Below, in pieces: positions 1 to 8,015 of a stretch of 64,000 nt of DNA. Source of the stretch: Opitutia bacterium (lineage in GTDB: Bacteria; Verrucomicrobiota; Verrucomicrobiia; Opitutales; Opitutaceae); contig JACPIS010000023.1 of the NCBI GenBank assembly GCA_016187925.1, positions 171,869 to 235,868 on the forward strand, in the 5' to 3' direction. A program made the translations under genes and the position numbers. The notes under the pieces are model-generated. The model was not told where the DNA came from, did no database searches, and saw only the letters and a program-made list of their open reading frames with translations. Position 1 is the stretch's first letter; each line of letters opens with the position of its first letter.

Positions 1-791
1 TCGGTGATCATGCGCTCCTCGTGGCACTCGAAGCACAGCGCGTAGTTCTTGATCTCGAATGCCGCATAGAAGCTGGCCGGGTACTCCTGGTTCAGGAGGC
101 GGAAATTGTCGAAGCCATGCGGGTTGTGACAGGAGCTGCAGTCGCCGCTGGCGACGGGGCCGTGATGGCGCGGGTTGTCGGTGAGGAGCTGCTTGATGTT
201 GGTGAGCTTCCGACCGGTGTGGTCGGTGACATCGTCCTTGTCATGACAACCGAGGCACTGGTTCATGGGCAGCTGGGTCAGCAGATGCTCGACGTGGGCG
301 CCGTGGGGGTTGTGGCAGTTCAGGCATTTGGCCCCGGTCGTGACAGCGTCGTGCTTGATCTGGGAATGATTGACCTGGTCGCGGACCTTCTCGTGGCAGC
401 TCAGACAGCCGGTGCCGACCTCATCGACAAGCAGCTTAGGCAGCGTGGAGTTATGGGGGTTGTGGCAGTTGCTGCAACTCGCGGTGGCGGCAGCGTGCGT
501 GGATTTGCGGGCAAGGATGTCCTTGAAGTCATCGTGGCAGCCGAGGCAGAGGTCGTTCACGCCGCCGTTGATCGGGCCGGGATTGCGCGCATCGGCGTTC
601 TGGTGGCAGAGGGAGCAGTCGCCGCTTTCGAAAGCGGCGTGCGCTGAGGTCACCTTCAGGTCGGCGCCGACGGGCGCAACGTGCGTGACACGCGTCTTGG
701 GAACGGACGAGTCGTCGGCGCGGGCGAGGAGCGGGAACAGGGCCGCTACCAGTGCGCAGAGGCTGGATGAGAGGAAACGGGAGGCAGGCAT
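1..791 (-). CDS. Multihaem c-type cytochrome, at least 8 haems (3' end beyond window)
   Basis: Last visible gene of the minus-strand cytochrome cluster; it starts at ATG 791 and is still open at the left edge, so 263 residues are seen. A Sec signal peptide (MPASRFLSSSLCALVAALFP, then Ala-Arg-Ala) is followed by eight CXXCH haem sites: CSLCH, CLGCH, CSNCH, CLSCH, CLNCH, CLGCH, CSSCH and CFECH. Several are followed by NPH (for example CSNCHNPHN), the spacing typical of paired CXXCH (NrfB/DmsE/decahaem-like) cytochromes. It begins 13 bp after the 12-haem gene, so it is presumably co-transcribed. Inferred role: periplasmic or outer-surface electron carrier of the conduit. The exact family cannot be fixed because the C-terminus is missing. 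Confidence 0.9.
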   Translation of the reverse strand, partial: MPASRFLSSSLCALVAALFPLLARADDSSVPKTRVTHVAPVGADLKVTSAHAAFESGDCSLCHQNADARNPGPINGGVNDLCLGCHDDFKDILARKSTHAAATASCSNCHNPHNSTLPKLLVDEVGTGCLSCHEKVRDQVNHSQIKHDAVTTGAKCLNCHNPHGAHVEHLLTQLPMNQCLGCHDKDDVTDHTGRKLTNIKQLLTDNPRHHGPVASGDCSSCHNPHGFDNFRLLNQEYPASFYAAFEIKNYALCFECHEERMIT

Positions 792-804
792 GGGCGGGCA
801 GGGG

Positions 805-2472
805 TCAGTAGCTGTAGTTGGAGTGGTTCTCGCCGTGGCAGGCCAGGGTGCAATTGCCGCGGTAGGTGCCGGTGCTGTTGAATTGCAGCACGCCGTTGAG
901 CGGAGTGACGTAGCTGGTATTGAAATTGATCAGCTTAGGCTTGCCTTGGACGCCGTGCGGGTCGTGGCAGGTGGTGCAGGCGGTGCGGACCGAGACGATG
1001 TGCTTGTTGTGCTCCTTGAAGCTCTGGTTGCCCAGAATGCTGGTGCGACTGTGACATTTGTAGCAGAGCGCGTAGATGGCGGCGCTCTCGGTCTGGTTGT
1101 CCGTCAATTCCTGACGGCGTTCGAGCAGCGGGACATAAGCCGAGCCGTGCGGACCCTTTGGGCCGGAGCCGCCCGCGCCCGGCCCCTGGTTGTTGTTGTG
1201 GCAGTCTGTGCAATACATGCGGCTGGTGGTGGTCCACGGTGCGATCAGGCTCGGGACGCTGGTGTTCTTGCCCGCTGCGACGACGGAGTGGTAGGAGGCG
1301 TTGGTCGATTGGAACTCGAGGCGGGTGTTGGTCTGCACGGACTGCCGGGTCACGCGCGCCGCCCCGCGGTTGGTGCTGTCAGCGTGGCAGCGGAAGCACA
1401 GCTCGTACTGATTTGTCAGCGGATTGACGCCGGCGCCGGCGGCGTTGACACCGGCAATGCCGGCCTGATCGCCGGAGGCGGCCGGGGCGGACGCGGCCAG
1501 CGATTTCACGGCATGGGGGTTGTGGCAATCGGCGCAGGCGGCATGCCGGGTCGAATTGACGGGATCCTCGGTGGGATCATGCAGGTTGCCCGTGGTGGTG
1601 ACGGGGTGCACGCTCAGCTTGGAAAACTCGTTCTGGACGTTCTTGGCGGCGACATTGCCGTTATGGCAGGTGAAGCAGTTGTTCTCGATACCCGCCACGT
1701 TGAGGAGGCGCGGCTTGTTGCCGGCCGAGTGCGGGCGATGGCAGTTTTCGCAGCCGTTGGCCTGCACGGTGGAGTAATTTGTATGGGGCCAGGGATTGGC
1801 CCCGATCCCATTCCATGTCTTGGTGGAGGTTTTGTGGAGGGAGGCGTCCCAATAATTCTTGCTGTGGCAATTCAGGCAAAGGGCCGAGGCGGTGTTGTCA
1901 GTTACGAGAAATTTTCCAAACTGGTTGTCATGGGCATTGTGGCACGCTGTGCATTGCAGCTGACCGTTGGTATCGAGGCGCACGGCGCCAGTGAGGGTGG
2001 AGGGCGGGCGCAACTGCCCGCGGGCGGCCACCAGCGCCGCGTCGAAGGTGAAGGAAATGGGATGATCGTCCGCCAGGTCGGTGCCGACCAGAGACCGTCC
2101 GGCCGGGAGGAGATTCACGCCGCTTCGCATCTGAATCTGGGCACGGCTGCGGACCATACCCATCGCGATGGTGCCGTCGTGGCAGCTGAGGCAGAGCTTG
2201 GAATCGCCGGTCGGCTGGCCGTGGACGGCCTTGCTCGTCGTGCTCGTGTACGGCGTGTAGGTCGAGCCGGAGCTGAATCGATTCCACAGCGGAGCCTCGC
2301 GGCTGCTGTTGTGGGGAGTGTGGCAGAAGATGCAGATTTCCGACTCGGTCGCGGCCTTGATCGTGCCGGGTCCGCTGGCGGAGAGATTGTGCGCCGAGCC
2401 AACGATGCTCGCCGCGCGCAGGCAACCGGCGAGCAGTGGGAGTGCAAAGAGGAAGAGGCGCAGCGCGTTCAT
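805..2472 (-). CDS. Secreted dodecahaem c-type cytochrome
   Basis: 555 residues. Signal peptide MNALRLFLFALPLLAGCLRA, possibly a lipobox (LLAGC). Eleven CXXCH motifs can be read (CIFCH, CLSCH, CTACH, CLNCH, CENCH, CFTCH, CADCH, CFRCH, CTDCH, CYKCH, CTTCH), plus a final CTLACH near the C-terminus that has three residues between the cysteines. The first four haems form a module (CIFCHTPHN, LWNR, GTDLADDHPISF) that closely matches the whole of the 4-haem cytochrome at 7398-8015. The ATG at 2472 overlaps the stop of the upstream NHL gene in an ATGA, so the two are translationally coupled. Inferred role: terminal extracellular or barrel-inserted cytochrome of the electron conduit. The longer open frame up to 3012 is ruled out because it would run across the NHL gene. 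Confidence 0.92.
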   Translation of the reverse strand: MNALRLFLFALPLLAGCLRAASIVGSAHNLSASGPGTIKAATESEICIFCHTPHNSSREAPLWNRFSSGSTYTPYTSTTSKAVHGQPTGDSKLCLSCHDGTIAMGMVRSRAQIQMRSGVNLLPAGRSLVGTDLADDHPISFTFDAALVAARGQLRPPSTLTGAVRLDTNGQLQCTACHNAHDNQFGKFLVTDNTASALCLNCHSKNYWDASLHKTSTKTWNGIGANPWPHTNYSTVQANGCENCHRPHSAGNKPRLLNVAGIENNCFTCHNGNVAAKNVQNEFSKLSVHPVTTTGNLHDPTEDPVNSTRHAACADCHNPHAVKSLAASAPAASGDQAGIAGVNAAGAGVNPLTNQYELCFRCHADSTNRGAARVTRQSVQTNTRLEFQSTNASYHSVVAAGKNTSVPSLIAPWTTTSRMYCTDCHNNNQGPGAGGSGPKGPHGSAYVPLLERRQELTDNQTESAAIYALCYKCHSRTSILGNQSFKEHNKHIVSVRTACTTCHDPHGVQGKPKLINFNTSYVTPLNGVLQFNSTGTYRGNCTLACHGENHSNYSY

Positions 2473-3509
2473 GGTGCGGCAAGGTACTGGAAGACCTGCA
2501 GGCGGCGGTTGTAAGAATCGGCCACGTAGATCCGACCGTCGGGCGTGATGGCCAGGCCCGCAGGCAGCCAGAATTCGCCGCGTTGTGAACCCGCGGCCCC
2601 GAAATCGAGGAGGAAACGGCCGTCGTGGTCGAAAATCTGGACGTTGTCGAAGAGTGCGTCGCCGACGTAGATCCGGCCCTGCGAGTCGACCGCGATGCCC
2701 TTGGGCCGGCTGAAGTGCCCGGAGCCGTCGCCGAGACTGCCGATCGTGCGCACGTAGCCCCCGTCGCGCGTGAAGACCTGGACGCGCGAATTCATCGCAT
2801 CGGTCACGTAGATGTTCCCGCGGCCATCCGTGGAGATATGGGTGGGAAAATTGAATTTTCCCGGCTCGACGCCGCGACCGCCGAATTGCGAGAGCGCGTG
2901 GCCCTGCAGGTCGTACACTCGCACGACGTGGGTGTTCGAGCAGGCGACGTAAAGCCGGTCGCCGTCGAGCGCGAGACCGCTGGGCCGGTCGGACTCTTCG
3001 GTGATGCGCCACTGCACGCGGCCCTGTTCGTCCAGCGCCACGACCTCCTGCCGGCCGCTGTCGGCCACGTAGATCAACCCCGAGCGCTTGGCGACGGCCA
3101 CCGGCGTGTCGAACGGCACCGTGCCGGCCTTGGTCCAGCGGCGATACTGGTGGCGGGCGCGATCATAGTAGCAGACCGCGCCGGCCCCGGGATCGGTCAC
3201 GCAGAGATTGCCGGTTTCATCGACGCCGACCCCGAAGGGACGGACGAGTTGCTCCCGCCCGCGGTCGCCGCCGGTCAGGAAATTGCCGACGCGCGAGAGG
3301 AATGGCACCTGTATATCCAGATCCGCGGGATTGGCGATCTGCCCGATCCAGCGGATCCTCGGCTCGGCAGGCGGAGCGGGCCAGACCGGCGCCGGTTTGC
3401 CGGCAGGAGCGTCCGCCGTGGTGCGCGGTTCGGTCGGAACGCTGCACGCGGCCAACAGGAGCGGCAGCAGGAGGGCGGATGTGCGGCGGATGGAGAAAGG
3501 GAAATGCAT
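2469..3509 (-). CDS. NHL-repeat beta-propeller lipoprotein
   Basis: 346 residues. Lipoprotein signal ending in LLLAAC (Cys about residue 22), so it is lipidated. The rest consists of NHL repeats with the recurrent pattern PxGVxVDxxGNLYVTDxxNxRVQVF (for example GLALDGDRLYVACS, HISTDGRGNIYVTDAMNSRVQVF, GIAVDSQGRIYVGDALFDNVQIF, GLAITPDGRIYVADSYNRRLQVF), giving a six-bladed propeller. It starts 1 bp after the stop of the beta-barrel gene and overlaps the 12-haem gene by 4 bp. NHL proteins are commonly found next to multihaem cytochrome/porin genes; a scaffold or docking role is inferred. Paralogue of the lipoprotein at 6136-7257. Confidence 0.9.
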   Translation of the reverse strand: MHFPFSIRRTSALLLPLLLAACSVPTEPRTTADAPAGKPAPVWPAPPAEPRIRWIGQIANPADLDIQVPFLSRVGNFLTGGDRGREQLVRPFGVGVDETGNLCVTDPGAGAVCYYDRARHQYRRWTKAGTVPFDTPVAVAKRSGLIYVADSGRQEVVALDEQGRVQWRITEESDRPSGLALDGDRLYVACSNTHVVRVYDLQGHALSQFGGRGVEPGKFNFPTHISTDGRGNIYVTDAMNSRVQVFTRDGGYVRTIGSLGDGSGHFSRPKGIAVDSQGRIYVGDALFDNVQIFDHDGRFLLDFGAAGSQRGEFWLPAGLAITPDGRIYVADSYNRRLQVFQYLAAP

Positions 3510-3510
3510 G

Positions 3511-5499
3511 TCAGAATTTTCTATTTCCGCGGAAGAAGACGTAGTGTTTGAGGTGGCGGTCGGTGAGATAGCTTTCCTTTTCGTATTCGTATCCGAGGTC
3601 GAAATTCAGTTTGCCGTAGTCGAAATTCACGAGCGAGCGCAGGGTCGTCAGACGTTGGTCGAAATCGCGCCCGGTCTCGCGCCGGACGCCGCCCTCGAGC
3701 GTGAAGAGCAGGAACGCATAGGGGCGGGCATGCCAGCGGGCGATGGCGCTGGTGTTGTGCCGGCTCCGGCCGGTGCCCGGGAAGCTGAGCCAGTGCTGGT
3801 TGAGCTCGAGTGAGAGAAGCGTGCCGGTGCTGCCGTCATAAGTGAGGGTCTCCGACAGCCGTTGCGAGCGGAAGGGCGATAGGTTGGACTGGAAATCCTC
3901 CTGCTCGCCGCTGATCTGCAGCCAGCCCCACTTGAACTCCGCCCCGGCGGTGCGGTCGGTGATGTTCTGCAGCACCAGAAAACGGGCTCCGGTGTTGTCG
4001 ATCTGGTTTACGCGCCCGTACACGGCCAGCAGGTTGTCGAAGAGCTCCAGCCTCACCTGCAGCATGCGCGTATAGGTGGTGAAGCGACCCGCGGGCGGCG
4101 CCGCCGCCGTGTAGCTGACGAGGACCGTGCTGCCGTTCGGAATCAATCCGCCGGGCACGCGCCGGATTTCGAGGAGCGCGCCGTGGGAGACCAGCGTGTA
4201 GTCGAGGAGCTCCGCGAAAGCGCGCCCGCGCCCGTCGGTCACGCGGGTGACCCCTCGGACATCGGATTGGAGGAGGAAGACCGGGTTGCCGTCGGCCAGG
4301 ACATGCGCCTCGTCGGCGACCATGATGAGCTGTCCGGCGGACTCGCGATGCTCCTGATCGACGCGGAGATCCCCGGCCAGGCTCAGGCGTCCCCACGAGC
4401 CGAGGAGCTTGGTGTAGGATTCAGCCAGGCCGGCGCCGACGCGGTCGATCGCAAGCCGGGAGCCCGGACTGCGCAGCTCCTGCGAGAGGCCTTGGAATTG
4501 GAGGTGCGAGGTCAGGCTGGTGTAGAGTTGGTGGGTGAGGGAGAAGGTGCCTTCGTGCGCCTGCTCGTCCGTTTCGCCGGAGCGGCGATGGTTGTAGGCG
4601 TAGTGCGTGTTGCTGGTCAGGCGACGCGCATGTTCCTGGGAAAGATTTTCGTTCAGCGTGAAAAACTGGTCCGCCCGGGTCCGGTCTTCCGTGCGGGTGA
4701 ACAGCAGGGCGGATTGCAGCTCGCCCTTGCGGTTCCGGCCCCAGGAGACGTTGTCGAGGAGGGTGGCGCTGTGATTCGTGCCGGCGGTAAATACGCTCCC
4801 TTCTTCCCCGCGCTCAAAGCGGTTCAGCTCGTACGCGAGCTTGGTCTGCCCGGCATGGCCTCGCAGGTGGCTCGCGCCCAGGGAGAGAATCTCCTCCTTG
4901 TCCCGCAGGCGGTGGATCAGGCCCCCGGTGACTTCCTCCCGCGTGCGGAGGTAGCTGAGGGTGAGCGGCACCGGCCCGGCGTTGTAGCCGGTGCTGCCGC
5001 CGTAACGGTGGCTGTCGATTTGTGCGCGGTTGAAAAAATCGAAGTCGCGGAACGTGAGGTCACGATCCGCGAAGAGATGAGTGGCGTACGCCTTTGCTTT
5101 CAGCACGGAGACGTCGACGTGATAGCGCTGAAGCGGACGAGTGTTCTCCCGGTTATCGCCAGGCGGATCAAGCCGCACCCGCTGGTAGCTCAGTCCGAAT
5201 TGGGGTCGCAGAATGAACTCGAGCAGGTTGGGGTGGTAGATGGAACCGCGCAGATCGACGTTGAGGCTGGTTTCGGCAAACAAGTGATCCCGCTGGGTGA
5301 GTTCATCCCGCAGGCGGCGTTGTTCGTACTGTCCGTCCAGCTTCATCTCGAGGGCGATTTCATGGACCTTTATGCGGAAACGTCGGAAATCATCGTCGGG
5401 TATTTCGCCCTGGGCGCGCGCGGGGCCTGCGCCGGCCGAAAAAAAAACCACCAAGGCGGCGAGGCCCGGAAGCACGGCGTTGGCGGGCCGGGTGCTCAT
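3511..5499 (-). CDS. Outer-membrane beta-barrel protein, probable porin of a porin-cytochrome conduit
   Basis: 662 residues with a cleavable signal peptide (LVVFFSAGAGPARAQ). The body has alternating polar/hydrophobic strands with many Tyr, Arg and aromatic residues (for example LEFILRPQFGLSYQRVRL, GYEYEKESYLTDRHLKHYVFF) and ends in Phe, the usual C-terminal residue recognised by the BAM machinery. No haem motif, plug or TonB box was seen, which argues against a TonB receptor. It lies between two cytochrome/NHL gene pairs and overlaps the 5-haem lipoprotein gene by 4 bp (ATGA). By analogy with known porin-cytochrome complexes (Geobacter-type and MtrB-type barrels of comparable or larger size) it would sheath a cytochrome through the outer membrane. 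That function is inferred from context and fold, not from a recognised family signature. Confidence 0.82.
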   Translation of the reverse strand: MSTRPANAVLPGLAALVVFFSAGAGPARAQGEIPDDDFRRFRIKVHEIALEMKLDGQYEQRRLRDELTQRDHLFAETSLNVDLRGSIYHPNLLEFILRPQFGLSYQRVRLDPPGDNRENTRPLQRYHVDVSVLKAKAYATHLFADRDLTFRDFDFFNRAQIDSHRYGGSTGYNAGPVPLTLSYLRTREEVTGGLIHRLRDKEEILSLGASHLRGHAGQTKLAYELNRFERGEEGSVFTAGTNHSATLLDNVSWGRNRKGELQSALLFTRTEDRTRADQFFTLNENLSQEHARRLTSNTHYAYNHRRSGETDEQAHEGTFSLTHQLYTSLTSHLQFQGLSQELRSPGSRLAIDRVGAGLAESYTKLLGSWGRLSLAGDLRVDQEHRESAGQLIMVADEAHVLADGNPVFLLQSDVRGVTRVTDGRGRAFAELLDYTLVSHGALLEIRRVPGGLIPNGSTVLVSYTAAAPPAGRFTTYTRMLQVRLELFDNLLAVYGRVNQIDNTGARFLVLQNITDRTAGAEFKWGWLQISGEQEDFQSNLSPFRSQRLSETLTYDGSTGTLLSLELNQHWLSFPGTGRSRHNTSAIARWHARPYAFLLFTLEGGVRRETGRDFDQRLTTLRSLVNFDYGKLNFDLGYEYEKESYLTDRHLKHYVFFRGNRKF

Positions 5500-6122
5500 G
5501 GGCGGTCGGCCGGTTGCAAGCCGGCGGCAGCTTGCCAGCCCTCCCGGAGATAGTACCGGCGTTCGCTGCCGTGAGGATTGTGGCAGACATGGCAGGCCAT
5601 CTGGCCGATGCGCTCGTGTTCTACGGTTTGCGCCAGGTCCTTGTCATCATGGCATTCGAGGCAGAGCTGCCGGCCGGACTGGATCAGCAGCGCCTTTTCC
5701 TGCGACTGGTGCGGATTGTGGCAGCCGAGGCAGTGCCCGGACTCGGCGGGCGCGTGTCGGTGGGTGGCCTTGGCGAACACGTTTTTGTGGCAGATCTGGC
5801 AGAGATCGATCACTTCACTGACCAGTTTCTGAGAGAAGACCGATTCGTGACAGGAACTGCATTCGTGGTTGGCGTAGGGCCGGTGCACCACGAGGGCGGG
5901 GCCGCTCCGGTCGGAAGACGGTCCTGGTGCCGGCGCGGATACCGCTCCCGGCGGGATTGCCCCCGGTGTCGCACTCGCGACGGAAGCCGGGGCAGGCTCC
6001 GGCGGCACGCCGTCGAAGAATATCCGCTGCCACTTCCGTCCGGCCGGCGAGTTGCACGCGCCCACCAGCAGGGCCGTCAGGCACCCGGCGAGGATGATGA
6101 GCTGTTTTCTGGTGCCGGACAT
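5496..6122 (-). CDS. Pentahaem c-type cytochrome lipoprotein
   Basis: 208 residues from ATG 6122 (a TTG at 6152 is possible but would overlap the upstream gene). Lipobox LLVGAC gives a lipidated Cys about residue 23, followed by a Pro/Ala-rich linker and five haem sites: CSSCH, CQICH, CLGCH, CLECH, CHVCH, three of them followed by NPH or similar. Likely the periplasmic-face cytochrome that feeds electrons into the barrel encoded directly downstream (ATGA overlap at 5496-5499). Its last residues, AGLQPADRP, come from a palindrome (minus strand 5525-5508) that differs by one base from a palindrome inside smc, suggesting that the C-terminus was extended or replaced by a repeat. Confidence 0.92.
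   Translation of the reverse strand: MSGTRKQLIILAGCLTALLVGACNSPAGRKWQRIFFDGVPPEPAPASVASATPGAIPPGAVSAPAPGPSSDRSGPALVVHRPYANHECSSCHESVFSQKLVSEVIDLCQICHKNVFAKATHRHAPAESGHCLGCHNPHQSQEKALLIQSGRQLCLECHDDKDLAQTVEHERIGQMACHVCHNPHGSERRYYLREGWQAAAGLQPADRP
5508..5525 (-). repeat. Palindromic repeat at the 3' end of the 5-haem cytochrome gene
   Basis: On the minus strand GCCGGC, then TTGCA, then ACCGGCC. The 18-base unit matches 17 of 18 bases with the palindrome at 43637-43654 in smc and is read in the same frame (AGLQPA) in both genes. Whether it is a mobile REP-like unit or chance in high-GC DNA cannot be settled from two copies. Confidence 0.45.
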
Positions 6123-6135
6123 GGTGGCTGCTGCT

Positions 6136-7257
6136 TCAATTGCCGTGCCCAAAACCGAAGACGCTCACCTTGCGGTCGCCGAATTGATTGGTGACGAGCA
6201 CCAGGTATTCCAAGTGGAAGCCCGGCGCGGCATAGGATTGGAAAAGCTCCACGTGCTCGTAGTCAATGATGACCTTGGCGGGCAGGTCCAGTCCCGGCAT
6301 GTTCTCCAGCATCTCACCGAAGAAGGGCAGCAGCCTTCCTTCCGGATCGAAGATCTGCACCACCTGAGTGCCGGCGTCGACAACGTAGACCCGGCCCTCG
6401 CGGTCCACGGCCACACCCTTGGGGCGGGCGAACTCGCCGGGTTTGTCGCCGGCGCCCAGCCCGAACGTGCGCAGGTAGCGTCCGTCGCTGTCGTATTGCT
6501 GCACGCGGAACGCACCGAGGTCGGACACATACAAGCGGCCCTGCGTGTCGAGGGCGAGGTTGACGGGGGAGAAGAGACGGCTGGCCGCGTCGGCCGTGTC
6601 GGGATTGCGGGGGATGGTGTGAAGCAACTCGCGCTTGGTCTTGTCGTAGACGTGCACCGACCGGCTCTTGAGATCGGCGACAAAGAGCCGGTTGCCCGCG
6701 ACGAGCACATCACTCGGTTTCAGCGCGTCGGCCGATGCGGCCGAGCCGGATTCGCTTTTGACGGTTTTGGCACCGATGGCGCCGAGGTAACGGTCATCCG
6801 CACTGTAGATGAGCACCTGACCGCGGACCGGATCAGTGACGTAGCGCGTGCCGTCCTGGTCGATGGAAATGTTGATGGGTGTGACGATCTTGCCCTCGCC
6901 GGCCGGGGTGAAATAGCGGAAGGTGCGCTGCTTCAGGTCGAGAATATCGATGGAGCCGGAGCCAAGATCGCAGACGTAGAGCTGGTTGCCACGCAACGCC
7001 ATGCCGTAGGGTTTACCGATTGGCTTTTTCGCGACCTGCTTGCCCACGACATAAGCCTCGAATTTGCTGACCTCACGTCCCAAGTCTTGCTCGCCGGAAA
7101 AACTGGTGAGGTATTGCAAGCGGGGCGGCTGGGGAGCCTGCGGGTAAAAGACCGCGCTCTTTTGGGTTTCGGTCGGAGCTGTCGCGCAGCCGGCCACGAG
7201 GAGGAGCAACGAGCCGGTTAGTATACTGCGCAAAGGAACGGTGGGGAATGGTTTCAT
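6136..7257 (-). CDS. NHL-repeat beta-propeller lipoprotein
   Basis: 373 residues. Lipoprotein signal LLLLVAGC (Cys about residue 24). NHL-type repeats follow: GMALRGNQLYVCDLGSGSIDILDL, NISIDQDGTRYVTDPVRGQVLIY, VLVAGNRLFVADLKSRSVHVYD, NLALDTQGRLYVSDLGAFRVQQYD, GVAVDREGRVYVVDAGTQVVQIFD. It ends 13 bp before the 5-haem lipoprotein gene and is the first gene after the terminator at 7289-7321. Presumed outer-membrane-anchored propeller of the electron-transfer complex; the exact partner is unknown. It shares architecture but only modest sequence with the 2469-3509 protein. Confidence 0.9.
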   Translation of the reverse strand: MKPFPTVPLRSILTGSLLLLVAGCATAPTETQKSAVFYPQAPQPPRLQYLTSFSGEQDLGREVSKFEAYVVGKQVAKKPIGKPYGMALRGNQLYVCDLGSGSIDILDLKQRTFRYFTPAGEGKIVTPINISIDQDGTRYVTDPVRGQVLIYSADDRYLGAIGAKTVKSESGSAASADALKPSDVLVAGNRLFVADLKSRSVHVYDKTKRELLHTIPRNPDTADAASRLFSPVNLALDTQGRLYVSDLGAFRVQQYDSDGRYLRTFGLGAGDKPGEFARPKGVAVDREGRVYVVDAGTQVVQIFDPEGRLLPFFGEMLENMPGLDLPAKVIIDYEHVELFQSYAAPGFHLEYLVLVTNQFGDRKVSVFGFGHGN

Positions 7258-7288
7258 GGCGTGGAAGAGGATGGATTGGCTTTGGGTG

Positions 7289-7321
7289 AAAAAAGGCGCC
7301 GCGGCTACAGGCCGCGGCGCC
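7289..7321 (-). terminator. Strong intrinsic terminator between the 4-haem cytochrome and the conduit genes
   Basis: Perfect 11-bp stem GGCGCCGCGGC / GCCGCGGCGCC with a 5-base loop (7306-7310), followed on the minus strand by six T. It sits 76 bp after the stop of the 4-haem gene and 31 bp before the next start, so it should make the 4-haem gene more abundant than the downstream genes (partial read-through) or end its transcript. Confidence 0.88.
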
Positions 7322-7397
7322 GGGAATAAACCCGCGTGAGTAATGCCGCCTCGGAGACTGATCCCAACAACCGTTCCGGGCGGTACGCGCCGCTGGG

Positions 7398-8015
7398 TTA
7401 TTTGTTATGACAGGTGAGGCAAAGGGCGCTGCCGGAGTTGCTCTTCCGGAGGAAGGGGGCGTTGATGTTGTTGTGCACATCGTGGCAGGATGCGCATTCC
7501 ATCTTGCCCGCGAACAGTGGGACGGCATGGCCGGCGTCGACGAAGCTGGCGCTGGCCGGAGTCACCAGACTGCCGTCGGCCGTGGCCAGTGCGGTGTCGT
7601 AGGTGAACGAGACCGGGTGATCGTCGCTCAGGTCGGTGCCGACTTTCGCGCTGCCTGTCATGAGGTGCGTGCCGGTGTTGTTGCCGAAGGAGTCCATCGC
7701 CACCGTGCCGTCGTGACAACTGAGGCAAGCCTTGGAAATGCCGGCAGGTTGGCCCATGGTGGCGTTCAAGGTGCTGCTTGAGTAAAGTGTGAACGTCGCA
7801 ACCGTTGCCGCACGGTTCCATAGCGGAACGGTCTGGCCGGTCTTGGCATTGTGCGGGGTGTGACAGAAAACGCATTTTTCCGTCGAACCCCATGCGTTGC
7901 CTGACAAATCATGCGCTGTGCCTGATATCGCGCTCCAGCCGGTCGCGGGAGCGAGTGCGGCGCAAAGGAGTAGTGCAGCCGCTCCGAGTTTTGTGAGTTT
8001 ATGGGTGATGTTCAT
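7398..8015 (-). CDS. Secreted tetrahaem c-type cytochrome
   Basis: 205 residues with a Sec signal peptide (LGAAALLLCAALAPATGWSA) and four haem sites: CVFCH, CLSCH, CASCH, CLTCH; it ends shortly after the last haem (CHNK). The motifs CVFCHTPHN, LWNRA, CLSCHDGTVAMD and GTDLSDDHPVSFTYD are repeated in the first 200 residues of the 12-haem cytochrome at 805-2472, so the two are paralogous. RBS AGAGG lies just ahead of ATG 8015. First gene of the cluster, placed before a strong terminator, so probably the most highly expressed; a soluble periplasmic shuttle is the likely role (inference). Confidence 0.92.
   Translation of the reverse strand: MNITHKLTKLGAAALLLCAALAPATGWSAISGTAHDLSGNAWGSTEKCVFCHTPHNAKTGQTVPLWNRAATVATFTLYSSSTLNATMGQPAGISKACLSCHDGTVAMDSFGNNTGTHLMTGSAKVGTDLSDDHPVSFTYDTALATADGSLVTPASASFVDAGHAVPLFAGKMECASCHDVHNNINAPFLRKSNSGSALCLTCHNK

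Noticed and set aside
370-2514. Long plus-strand open frame over the cytochrome genes (and similar ones at 21-647, 4183-5553, 6052-7221)
   Set aside because: They mirror minus-strand genes with clear haem or NHL motifs; their translations are Val/Ala/Gly-rich with no domain.
5874-5895. GTAGGGCC in the 5-haem cytochrome gene as another REP head
   Set aside because: No hairpin with the required stem follows; best explained as chance.
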